A stretch of 64,000 nucleotides of DNA from positions 62,001 through 126,000 of the forward strand of contig JAIFAC010000306.1 in NCBI GenBank assembly GCA_026545765.1, written 5' to 3'. Shown here one piece after another: positions 52,401 through 62,989 of the stretch (the first letter of the stretch is position 1; each line of letters opens with the position of its first letter). Under the pieces are notes generated by a model that ran no database searches, had not been told where the DNA came from, and was given only the letters and a program-made list of their open reading frames with translations. The translations under genes and the position numbers were made by a program. This stretch comes from Plantago major. Lineage: Eukaryota > Streptophyta > Magnoliopsida > Lamiales > Plantaginaceae.

Positions 52401-54691
52401 AGCGAACAACACCACGAGAGATAAACAACACATCAAAGGAGTGGGATAATGTCAAATGAAGAAGTCAATTGAGATTTAAACAATACACGGAAGGGTGAGA
52501 GTATCACAAGCGAAGAAGTCTACTTGAGAGTTAAAGCACACACATAAAGTGGGATAAACAACAAATGTAAAATTCTACTCGAGAGTTAAACAACGGAATA
52601 AAAGAGTGGGATAATTACAAATGGAGAAGTCGATTTGAGATTTAAACAACACATCGGAGGGTAATAAAATAGCAGCGAAAAACTCTACTTGAGAGTTAAA
52701 CAAAACACAAAAGGAGTTGGAGAAACAACAAGCGAACAACACCACGAGAGATAAACAACACATCAAAGGTGGGATAATGTCAAATGCGAAGAAGTCAATG
52801 AGATTTAAACAATACACGGAGGGTAAAAGTATCACAAGCGAAGAACTACTTGAGAGTTAAAAAGCACACATAAGAGTGGGATAAACGACAAATGTAAAAT
52901 TCTACTCGAGAGTTAAACAACACAATAAAGAGTGGGATAATTACAAATGGAGAAGTCAATTTGAGATTTAAACAACACATCGGAGGGTAATAAAATAGCA
53001 AGCGAAAAACTCTACTTGAGAGTTAAACAACACAAAGGAGTTGGAGAAACAACAAAGCGAACAACACCACGAGAGATAAACAACACATCAAAGGTGGGAT
53101 AATGTCAAATGAAGAAGTCAATTTGAGATTTAAACAATACAGAAGGGTAGAGAGTATCACGAAGAACTCTACTTGAGAGTTAAACCACACACATAAGGAG
53201 TGTGATAAACAACAAATGTAAAATTCTACTCAAGAGTTAAACAACAAAATAAAGCAGTGGGATAATTACAAATGGAGAAGTCAATTTGAGATTTAAAAAA
53301 CACATCGGAGGGTAGTAAAATAACGAGCGAAAACTCTACTTGAGAGTTAAACAAAACACAAAGGAGTTGGAGAAACAACAAGCGAACAACACCACTCAGA
53401 GATAAACAACACATCAAAGGTGGGATAATGTCAAATGAAGAAGTCAATCTGAGATTTAAACAATACACAAGAAGGTGTAAGAGTATCACAAGCGAAGAAG
53501 TCTACTTGAGAGTTAAAGCACACACATAAGAAGTGGGATAAACAACAAATGTAAAATTCTACTCAAGAGTTAAACAACAAAATAAACGAGTGGGATAATT
53601 ACAAATGGAAATCGATTTGAGATTTAAACAACACATCGGAGGGTAATAAAATAACAAGAAAAACTCTACTTGAGAGTTAAACAAAACACAAAAGGAGTGG
53701 GAGAAACAACAAGCGAACAACACTACTCGAGATAAACAACACATCAAAGGGTGGGATAATGTCAAATGAAGAAGTCAATTTGAGATTTAAACAATACATG
53801 GAAGTAGTAAAGTATCACAAGCGAAAAACTCTACTTGAGAGTTAAACACACACATAAGGAGTGGGATAAAGAACAAATGTAAAATTCTACTCGAGAGTTA
53901 AACAACAAAATAAAGGTGGGATAATTACAAATGGAGAAGTCAATTTGAGATTTAAACAACACATCGGAGGGTAGTAAAATAACGAGCGAAAAACTCTACT
54001 TGAGAGTTAAACAAAACATGAAAGGAGTTGGAGAAACAACAAAGCGAACAACTACACGAGAGATAAACAACACATCAAAGGAGTGGGATAATGTCAAATG
54101 AAGAAGTCAATCTGAGATTTAAACAATACATTAAGGGTAATAAAGTATCACAAGCGAAAAACTCTACTTGAGAGTTAAACCACACATAAGGAGGGATAAA
54201 CAACAAATGTAAAATTCTACTCGAGAGTTACACAACAAAATAAAGGTGGGATAATTACAAATGGAGAAGTCAATTTGTGATTTAAACAACACATCGGAGG
54301 GTAGTAAAATAACGAGCGAAAAACTCTACTTGAGAGTTAAACAAAACACAAAGGGAGTTGGAGAAACAACAAGCGAACAACACCACGAGAGATAAACAAC
54401 ACATCAAAGGTGGGATAATGTCAAATGAAGAAGTCAATTGAGATTTAAACAATACACAGAAGGAGTGAGAGTATCACAAGCGAAGAAGTCTACTTGAGAG
54501 TTAAAGCACACACATAAGGAGTGGGATAAGTAACAAATGTAAAATTCTACTCGAGAGTTAAACAACAAAATAAAGAGTGGGATAATTACAAATGGAGAAG
54601 TCGATTTGAGATTTAAACAACACATTAGAGGGTAATAAAATAACGAGCGAAAACTCTACTTGAGAGTTAAACAACAACACAAAGGAGTTTG
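46401..54691 (+). repeat. Short-type units dominate up to the LINE
   Basis: Deletions accumulate toward the right end; even 'gaagtcaatctgagat' becomes 'gaagtcaattgagat'. A clean patch persists at about 48,740-49,400. The last bases, 'acacaaaggag' (54678-54688), recur after the LINE. Confidence 0.88.
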
Positions 54692-54789
54692 GAAAGATGA
54701 GAACTAGTTTGCACCTAATATATGTGCTAAAATTTTTTTGGGTGGCATCTTTGAAATTTGGTGACATAGCTTATCCTATGGAAATATAC

Positions 54790-55790
54790 AGTAAATGGTT
54801 GTTTGAAACTAAATCTGCTAGACTTCTTGTTAGGAATGTCAGGACTAAGTCTGTTTTTTATGAAATGTTTTGGAGTCCTTTTCTATAACCCCTACTATTT
54901 CAATTTTTGGTTGGAAAATGCTTCAGGGTTTGATACCTGTTGAGAGTAAAGTGAAACTTTTTGGCATTTCTTTAGCTTCTAAGCGTCAGTGTTAAGCATG
55001 TAGAAACCCTGGAACATGTCATACTACATAACAGTACACAAAGTTTGGGTGCAGTTTCTCAACATTTCTTTGTTCCCTGTCTCTGTAGCCACTCTATTGC
55101 TATCAGGTTCAATACTTGGAGACTGTCCTCTGATCACTCAAAGAACTCCACATTAGATGTCTCATTCCTTTGCTCGTTGCTTGATATTCTTGGAAAGCAG
55201 GAATGAAGCAAATATAGAATAAAGCTATCTCTTCCTTTGGGATCAACCTGTTATCTTTGAAACATCTCAACACCATCCATCACTCCTTCCTTGTTCCTAC
55301 CTCTCTGTGGAAGGAGACTTTTCTTTGGCGAGTACCTTGGTCTTTCCTTACATTACCCCTACCAAACCTCTTGTCTTGGTTTTATTGGCATGAGCCCCCG
55401 ACAATTGGGTAAAAGTTAATCTTGATGGCTCTATGGATTCTAGAACTCATCTTACTTCTTCTGCGGTGTTTTAAGATGTCACGATGGTAGAGTTTTAAAG
55501 CGTTTTGATTTTTGAGTGAAAACCATTTTGAAGCAAACTCTATCTTGTGTTTTGGGCTGAAAATTTGAAAGCAAATAGGTATGAATAAGATTATTGTGAG
55601 TCGATGCTAACAATGTGAAATTGGCTTTGAAAAAGGACACATTTTTGTCAAAGCTGGAAAGTTTTCATCTTTTAATCAAGTCGGTGTTAACTCGAGGATG
55701 GAGATTCTCTATCGGCATATATAGAAAAGGCAACTCATGGTATTTGTCTAGCTAAGGAGGCTTTGGACAAAAAGTGACGAGTTTTGACAT
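54790..55790 (+). pseudogene. LINE ORF2 C-terminal remnant: zf-RVT and RNase H
   Basis: The first part reads FETKSARLLVR...FYEMFWSPFL, then in another frame GWKMLQGLIPVESKVKLFG and ISLASKRQC, then VETLEHVILHN. This is the zinc-binding module (zf-RVT) that follows reverse transcriptase in plant LINEs, with its Cys/His spacing partly lost. From about 55400 come NWVKVNLDGS with an RNase H catalytic Asp (55424-55426), GVLRCHDGRVLKRFDF after a frameshift, GMNKIIV, and HGICLAKEALDKK near 55740-55780, matching the closing 'ANxxADxLAKEAL' of RNase H. Frames switch several times and contain stops, so it is not functional. Its original job was to copy the element's RNA into DNA and remove the RNA strand. 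Confidence 0.82.
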
Positions 55791-56889
55791 TGGCCAGCAC
55801 TTTCGAAGAGTTGGTCTATTACAACCTTGGTATGCCACATCGAGATCCCATGACTCACCACATATGCTCTTGAGGCTGCAGCTCATTTGAGGATAGAAGG
55901 TGGTTCCTTTGTGAGGCGGGGTTATTTCTTGTACTCTACTATGTGAGGATGGTGCCGATGATTCCCCCACAAAGTGCTTTGCACTCACTATCTTTACATA
56001 GTTTGTGAGTTCTTACCCTCCCCAATTATCCTGTATAGGCGGAAGTTATCCTCCTACCCTCCTTTTGGTTCTATCTTTGCTTTTGGATGTGATGAATGGG
56101 AATGTGTGAATGAAAACCTTGATCCTATCCCAAAAAGCCCTTCCCTCTTTTGTGCTTTTCTATTGTGCCTTGGTGTGGATTGTTTAACTTATGCTCCTTT
56201 AGTATAAGTAACCTACTCCTTGGAGCATAAGGTTTATACATCTTCTTTGGTTGGTGTTTTTATGCACTCACTTTCTTGTCGAGGTTTGGGCTAAAGCTGG
56301 GCTGGATACTAATTTAACTAAACGACTTATTTGTTTTGGAGGTTTGGAGACCTTAACCACCTACAAGAATCTGATGTACTTGTTTTGGAATGTAAAAAAA
56401 CCTTCTAGTTACAGTAAATCTTGTTTGAGAGCTTGTATAAGAATTATCCTTGGTAGGATTCTTTGAAGATTTTTGGAATCATCCTTGTATTCCACCTTGA
56501 AGACTTTGTATTTGGTATGAGAAGAAAAGAAGGAACAAGCCTTGGGTAGTACATTTGAGAAAAATAGAAGATTTGTTAGTTTTAGCTATGGCTTTTGTAA
56601 TAGATTGGTAGGCATTTTACGGTTTGTAAGTAAGCAACTCTCAAGCTGCTTTTGTTCATGAGGTCTTATAAACCCCATGATTTCCTTATGGATGAATATA
56701 TTTATAGAGAGCTCTAATAGTGGGATAATTAAATTGCCATTGGGGAAAATCACGGATCGATTAGTGGTTGTATCTCGGATCAATACTAGATTAACTCTGA
56801 CAAACTTCTTAAAAGTAAATGACATCTTTGAACGATGGGGTAACCAACATTTGACGTTAACTATCTTTTTATTAGTATCTCTCATTTAG
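55791..56889 (+). other. LINE 3' region, no recognised gene
   Basis: T-rich sequence between the RNase H remnant and the poly(A) tail. Open frames of 60-100 codons occur on both strands (for example 56251-56466 + and 56586-56885 -), but I recognise no domain. It may be the 3' untranslated region, or it may include a second inserted fragment. Confidence 0.5.
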
Positions 56890-56898
56890 AAAAAAAAA

Positions 56899-58407
56899 TA
56901 CACAAAAGGAGTGGGATAAACAACAAAGAAACAACACCACTCGAGATAAACAACACATCGAAGGGTGTGATAATATCAAGCGAAGAAGTCTATTAAGATT
57001 TAAACAATACGCAAGGAGTAAGAGTATCACAAGCGAAGAACTACTTGAGAGTGAAACCACAGATAAGGAGTAGGATAAACAACAAATGTAAAATTCTACT
57101 GAGAGTTAAACAACATAATAAAGGTGGAAAATTACAAATGGAGAAGTCGATTTGAGATTTAAACGACACATCGGAGGTAATAAAATAACAAGCGAAAAAC
57201 TCTACTTGAGAGTAAAACAATAAACAAAAGAGTGGGATAAACAACAAGCGAAAACACCACTTGAGAGATAAACAACACATCAAAGGAAGAAATCTATTGA
57301 TTGAAACAATACGGAAGGAGTAAAGTATCACAAACAAGAACTACTTGAGAGTTAAACCACACGTAAGGAGTGGGATAAAGAACAAATGTAAAATTCTACT
57401 AGAGTTAAACAACAAAATAAAGGTGGGATATTTACAAATGGAGAAATCAATTGAGATTTAACGAAACACATCGGACTAGTAATAAAATAGCGAGCGAAAA
57501 CTCTACTTGAGGTTAAACAAAACCTGAAAGGAGTTTGAGAAACAACAAACGAACAACACCACAAGAGATAAACAACACATCAAATGAGTGGGATAGTCGA
57601 ATGAAGAAGTCTATTCGATTTAAACAATACCTGAAGTAGTAAAGTAACACAAGCGAAAACTACTACTTGAGAGTTAAACCACACACATAAGGAGAGGATA
57701 AACAACAAATGTAAAATTCTACTTGAGAGTTAAACAACAAAATAAAGGAGTGGGATAATTACAAATGGAGAATCGATTTGAGATTTAAACAACACATCGG
57801 AGGGTAATAAAATAACAAGCGAAAACTACTTGAGAGTTAAACAATACATAAAAGGTGGGATAAACAACAAGCGAACAACACCTCGAGAGATAAACAACAC
57901 ATCAAAGGAGTTGGATAATGTCAAGCGAAGAAATGCATTAGAGATTTAAACAATACATAAGGGTAAAGAGTATCACAAACAAAGAACTCTGCTTGAGGTT
58001 AAACCACACTGCATTATGGGTGGGATAAACAACAAATGTAAAATTCTACTAGAGTTAAACAACCTGATAAAGGGTGGGATAATTACAATTGGAGAAGTCA
58101 ATTTGAGATTTAAACAACACATCGGAGGGTGATAAAATATCAAGCGAAAACTCTGCTTGAGAGTTAAACAATACACAAAAGGAGTGGGATAAACAACAAG
58201 CGAACAACAACACTCGAGAGATAAAGAACACATCAAGGGTGGGATAATGTCGAAGCGAAGAAGTACATTAGAGATGTAAACAATACCTTGAGGGTAAAGT
58301 ATTACAAATGAAGAACTCTGCTTGAGAGGTAAACCACACGCATAAGAGTGGGATAAACAACAAATGTAAAATTCTACTCGAGAGTTAAACAACGAGAATA
58401 AAGAGAG
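56899..58407 (+). repeat. Satellite array, subtype 1 (right copy)
   Basis: From 57201 it matches the beginning of the window. It contains one extra unit of about 330 bp (roughly 57,720-58,050) that the left copy lacks. Many small deletions and 'agcg'/'cctg' replacements are present. Confidence 0.93.
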
Positions 58408-58638
58408 TGAGTTGGTACATGGTAGTGCTTCACTGGTGAGTTGGCTAAACATATTTACCGAATGGACTAAAGGCTGTGACTAAGTTCTGGCGGTTGATGA
58501 ATTATGAAATTAGTTTTAGTTCTATGACTTGATCTTTTGTTAGTGTAAAGAAGAATGGTTGTTATGATATTCTCTTCGATGTATTCTGTGATGGGTTTTA
58601 GTAATGAATGGATCAATGTTTGGATTTAAAAAAAAAAA
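58408..58638 (+). mobile_element. Second copy of the retroposed poly(A) fragment
   Basis: Matches 915-1153 with small deletions and again ends in poly(A) followed by 'agaataaag'. It lies at the same position relative to the satellite and to the hAT element, so it was duplicated with its surroundings and is not an independent insertion. Confidence 0.75.
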
Positions 58639-58759
58639 GAATAAAGAGTGATAATTACAAATGGAAAGTCAATTTGAGATTTAAAAACCACATCGGAGGG
58701 TAATAAAATATGAGCGAAAACTTCTGCTTTAGAGTTAAACAATACCAAAGGAGTGGGAT
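58639..58759 (+). repeat. Satellite between insertions (right copy)
   Basis: Equivalent to 1154-1280. Ends in 'agtgggat' (58752-58759), the left target-site duplication of the hAT copy. Confidence 0.92.
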
Positions 58760-59371
58760 TAAGTACATACATAAAAAAACCACGCCACCTTGATCATACA
58801 TATAACCGCACCATGAGTTGAAATTTTTAAAAATATCCATGGGTGAAAATTTAATCACCGCTTCGGATGGGTGGGTGGCGGTTCTTGAAGTCACCCATCC
58901 CGCCCATTATAAATTATATATATTTTTATTTTTATTATATAGTTATATAGTAAATATAAAATAAAATTAATATAGTATATGAGCATGAAAGAGCAACAAA
59001 ATGAACTCATTGATAGTTGGAAGAATTTTTTTTTATCACCAACATGAGTCGGTACATTTCATCTAGACTTCTATTTGGAATCAAATGTACTTGTATTTTG
59101 GATTTATTAAATTTATACATATGTATGGTGATTGTACTTGCTTATGGAGTGTTTTATTTAATATTGGAACTTATATTTATCTTGTTGAACATATTATAGC
59201 ATATTTATTTTATCGTTGAACCATACATCATCCACCATTCACCACAACAAATAACCCGCTTGTTGTGGTTTGATAAATTGTTCACCCATGGTTTAATATT
59301 TTGTCCACCCTCTATAGGTGGGTCGGTTGAATATTTGGTAAAAACCACACTTTTCCGCCCGCGTACACCTA
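58760..59371. mobile_element. Second copy of the non-autonomous hAT element, 612 bp
   Basis: Matches 1281-1916 and keeps the 8 bp duplication 'agtgggat' at 58752-58759 and 59372-59379. The left terminus is altered: 'taagtacatacataaaa' against 'tagggctgtacataaaa'. Several GC-rich motifs are shortened. No transposase is present. Confidence 0.87.
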
Positions 59372-61196
59372 AGTGGGATAAACAACAAGCAGAACAACAC
59401 CACTCGAGAGATAAACAACACATCAAAGGTGGGATAATGTCGAACGAAGAAGTCTAGAAATTTAAACAATACATAGAAGGAGTAAGAGTATCTGAAGCGA
59501 AGAACTCTGCTTGAGAGTTAAACCACACACATAAAGAGTGGGATAAACAACAAATGTAAAATTCTACTAGAGAGTTAAACAACCTGATAAAGGGTAGGGT
59601 GATTACAAATGGAGAAATCGATTTGAGATTTGAACAACACATCGGTGTAATAAAATATGACGAAAACTCTGCTTGAGAGTTAAACAATACACAAAGTGGG
59701 ATAAACAGACCGAACAACACCACTAGAGATAAACAACACATCAAAGGTGGGATAATGTCAAGCGAAGAAGTCTATTGATTAAAACAATACGAGAAGGGTA
59801 AGAGTATCCTGAAGCGAAGAAATCTCTTGGAGGATTAAACCACACACATAAGGAGTGGGCTGAACAACAAATGTAAAATTCTACTCAGAGTTAAACAACA
59901 CAATATAGGGTGGGATAATTACAAATGGAAGTGAATTTGAGATTTAAGGAACACGGTACTAAAATAACAAGCGAAAAACTCTACTTGAGTGTTAAACAAA
60001 ATACAAAAGGTGGGACAATCAACAAGCGCACAACACCACCACGAGAGGTAAACAACACATCAAAGGCGAGATAATGTCAAATTAAGAAGTCTATTAGATT
60101 TAAACAATACAGGAAGGAGTAAAGTAACACAAGCGAAAAACTCTACTTGAGAGTTAAACCGCACACTTTTAAGGAGAGGATAACGACAAATGTAAAATTC
60201 TACTCAAGGTTAAACAACAAAATAAAGTGGGATATTTACAAATGGAGAAGTCAATTTGAGATATAAACAATACATCGGAGGGTAATAAAATATGAGCGAA
60301 AAACTCTACTTGAGAGTTAAACAAAACCTGAAAGGAGTTTGAGAAACAACAAGCGAACAACACCACACAAGAGATAAACAACACATCAAATGAGTAGGAT
60401 AGTCGAATGAAGAAGTCTATTCAATTTAAACAATACAGGAAGGAGTAAAGAGTATCACAAGCGAAAAACTCTGCTTGAGTTAAACCAAACACATAAGGAG
60501 TGGGATAAAGAACAAATGTAAATTCTATAAAGAGTTAAACAACAAAATAAAGGAAGCGGGATATTTACAAATGGAAATCGATTTGAGATTTAAACAACAC
60601 ATTGGACTAGTAATAAAATAGCGAGCGAAAAACTCTACTTGAGAGTTAAACAAAACCTGAAAGGTTTGAGAAACAACAAACAAACAACACCACCTGAGAG
60701 ATAAACAACACATCAAATGAGTGGGATAATCGATAAAAGGCGTCTATTAGAGATTTAAACATACGAAGCGGTAAGAGTATCACAAGCGAAAACTCTGCTT
60801 GAGAGTTAAACCACACACATAAAGTGGGATAAGAACAAATGTAAAATTCTTCTCAAGAGTTAAACAACAAATTGAAGGAGTGGGATGATTACAAATGGAG
60901 AAGTCGATTTGATTTAAATAACACTACGGAGGGTAATAAAATAACAACGAAAAACTCTGCTTGAGAGTTAGACAAAACATGAAAGGAATGGGATAAACAA
61001 CAAGCGAACAACTCCACGAGATAAACAACACATCTAAGGGTAGGATAATATCAAGCGAAGAAGTCGATCACGAGATTTAAACAATACAGGAGGGTGAGTA
61101 TCACAAGCGAAGAAGTCGACTTGAGTTAAACCACACATAAAAAGTGGGATAAATAACAAATGTGAAATTCTACTCGAAGTTAAACAAAAAATAAAG
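59372..61196 (+). repeat. Satellite array, subtype 1, up to the second MULE
   Basis: Equivalent to 1917-3798, with no unit gained or lost but with net loss of several dozen bases through small deletions. Ends 'aataaag' next to the MULE, as in the left copy. Confidence 0.93.
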
Positions 61197-61446
61197 CTGA
61201 CCAATGTTAAGCGTAAGCGTTTTATTCATATGTGAAATATTTTGTAAGTTGAAAATGCCTAGCTAAAAAAAACTTATGAAATCTGAAAAAATTTAAAAAC
61301 TAATTATATACATACGAAAACATTATCTGAACATATGCAGACGATATGCTGTGATAAACCTAAATCGGAAAAAATTTTGAATTTTTTTTTTCTGTGAAAA
61401 ATATTTCGGTTATAAAAATATTTACAAAAAACTTGAAGTAATTTCG
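61197..61446 (+). repeat. Left terminal inverted repeat of the second MULE
   Basis: Corresponds to 3799-4060. Blocks such as 'atattttgtaagttga' and 'aatatttacaaaaaac' are kept. Others are rearranged by small changes, especially around the 'gcgtttttggctaaacgc' part. Confidence 0.85.
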
Positions 61447-61663
61447 AATTTTTTTTTTTTTTAAAATAGAAGGTTATGAAAAACCGGCCATTTCTTAATT
61501 TGGCTGGTTTTAAAACGAGCGATTCATGAAATGGCGGTTTCATAAGCCATTTCATAGTAGGCGATTTCATGAACGATTCATCTGGGTATATATATATATA
61601 TATTTTTTTTTTAAATTGAAACTAATTTGGAAATTTAAAAAAAAAAAAATGAAAATGGGATGT

Positions 61664-61683
61664 GGCCGGTTTTAAAACCGGCC
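61664..61683. repeat. Perfect 20 bp palindrome GGCCGGTTTTAAAACCGGCC
   Basis: Exact counterpart of 4293-4312 in the second MULE copy. Confidence 0.95.
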
Positions 61684-62050
61684 AATTTTTTCTATTTTTT
61701 TTTAATTTGTTTTTTTACATTTTTAATTGGTATTAATTGGTTTCTTTTTTTTTAATTTTGGAAATTGATTACATTTTTTTTTCCTTTCTAAATTGATTTA
61801 TATAATTATTTGTTTGTTTTTGCGTTTTGCTAATTCAAATTTGCAATCGGGTTTGAAATTTGAACAAGGATACAAACGAATAGGAAAATATTACATGATA
61901 ACTTCATCAAAAGTAATATACAATCGACTAGAATATCAAATAGCGATACTAATATGAAAGACTAGATACTTAATTTGGAATTAAATCTTGCAGTGTTAAT
62001 AAACTTGTCAACAATCGTTAATATGTCTTGCATCTTGCATATCTGCATGT

Positions 62051-62780
62051 TTAGTGGAGTGATCGTCCGAACATTAAACAACCATTATTAGCCTCTACAA
62101 ATAAAATGAAATAGAAATAAGGTTTTGATAATACGAGCAAACATCGTGTATGTATATATTGAATGTATATGAAACATACCACGCTGGATCCATAGTGGGT
62201 GGTTGGAATTGTTGAGTTGGATTAAATGATTAGGCGGTGTCACTTGGATATCGTCGTTGTTGAAACCGATTCGTCTGTTGGAATTGTTCATACCAAATTA
62301 CTTACGACTTGTTGATCGAAATTATATCGATAGTTCATGAAGTCTTGAATGAGTCCGAGCGGAATGAGAACATCGGTGAAGTGATGGTTGTGGTGGCCTC
62401 TGCAAATGATGATTTGCTCGGTTCCTTAGGAATGTCTTGAGGGTATCCAGCGCAGCATATATGCAGTGCAGCATGTAAGCCTCCATAACCTTGAACAATG
62501 AATAATTCCCTATATTGTGATATGGGGATGCCTCATCCGCCATTGTTCGAATGGTGTCAATTCACCTATTCATGAGAAGAAGTAACATAAGTGTATATAA
62601 TTGAAAAAACAAATGAAAAGAAGAGTAAAACTTAATTGAATGTCATACTTCATTTGGTTTAACATTGTCGATGGATTCTGTACATAAGATGTATAGAATC
62701 TTCATAAATCGGTTCCCAAGTTCCATCTCGAGATGTGGAAAATACGGTATATCCACTTTGAAATAGTTTAAAGACTTGAT
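62051..62780 (-). pseudogene. Second copy of the probable plant mobile domain gene remnant
   Basis: Counterpart of 4691-5470. It preserves ...SIDNVKPNE before the intron and MADEASPYHNIGNYS after it, and the tail GFNNDDIQVTPP...PLWIQ. At about 62,405-62,470 it has some 40 bases not found in the left copy, giving the extra stretch YAALDTLKTFLRNRANHHL before QRPPQPSLHRCSHSAR. Either this copy gained or the left copy lost that stretch. Frameshifts remain, so it is not functional. Confidence 0.52.
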
Positions 62781-62815
62781 TGAAATGATCTTTTCTAAAC
62801 TTATGTAAACATTGT

Positions 62816-62839
62816 CTATATATATATATATATAATATA
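62816..62839. repeat. (TA)n microsatellite
   Basis: Shorter counterpart of 5430-5462. Confidence 0.93.
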
Positions 62840-62989
62840 GAAGCGAACTGCGAAGTGAAAGGCATGATCTATCATTTTGCAATTGATCGTGTTGCAATTC
62901 CCAATTATACTGTCTTGATTTGCAAGTCGTGACTCCCCATCTTGTCTGAAATCGACCTCATTCGAGTTAACGAGGCTGTAGAAACGAGC

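Larger units (their letters stand above)
8382..54691 (+). repeat. Main satellite array, subtype 2 (~46.3 kb), 338/507 bp higher-order structure
   Basis: An uninterrupted head-to-tail array. The subrepeat is 56-57 bp; dividing the length by 56.3 suggests about 820 of them. Six types in fixed order form a 338 bp unit. Key words are: A 'gataattacaaatggagaag', B 'catcggaggggtagtaaa', C 'ggagttggagaaacaac', D 'gggataatgtcaaacgaag', E 'gtgagagtatcac', F 'acaacaaatgtaaaattct'. A 169 bp A'-B'-F' unit is inserted at intervals. The recurring 60-110 codon open frames on both strands are side effects of the repeat: 338 is not a multiple of 3, and the frames carry no domain. No embedded transposon or gene was found in this stretch. 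Confidence 0.97.
54692..56898 (+). mobile_element. 5'-truncated LINE (plant L1-type), ~2.2 kb
   Basis: Non-satellite sequence ending in a run of nine A (56890-56898). It is flanked by near-identical satellite words, 'acacaaaggag' (54678-54688) and 'acacaaaaggag' (56900-56911), read as a target-site duplication. The coding part corresponds to the last third of a plant LINE ORF2: a zf-RVT region followed by RNase H. The reverse transcriptase core and ORF1 are absent, as in a copy cut short during insertion. About 1.1 kb of non-coding sequence follows the coding part, longer than I would expect for a simple 3' UTR. The left edge is uncertain by a few bases. Confidence 0.85.

Noticed and set aside
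8382..54691. CRISPR array
   Set aside because: Repeats are contiguous without unique spacers, are 56 bp or longer, and lie in a plant-type transposon context. It is satellite DNA.
8382..54691. Telomeric or rDNA spacer repeat
   Set aside because: No TTTAGGG-type arrays and no rRNA gene sequence are present; the subrepeat does not resemble known rDNA promoter repeats.
57973..58452. 159-codon minus-strand open frame
   Set aside because: It spans subtype 1 satellite plus the start of the poly(A) fragment, in a region full of small indels; a chance joining of repeat frames.
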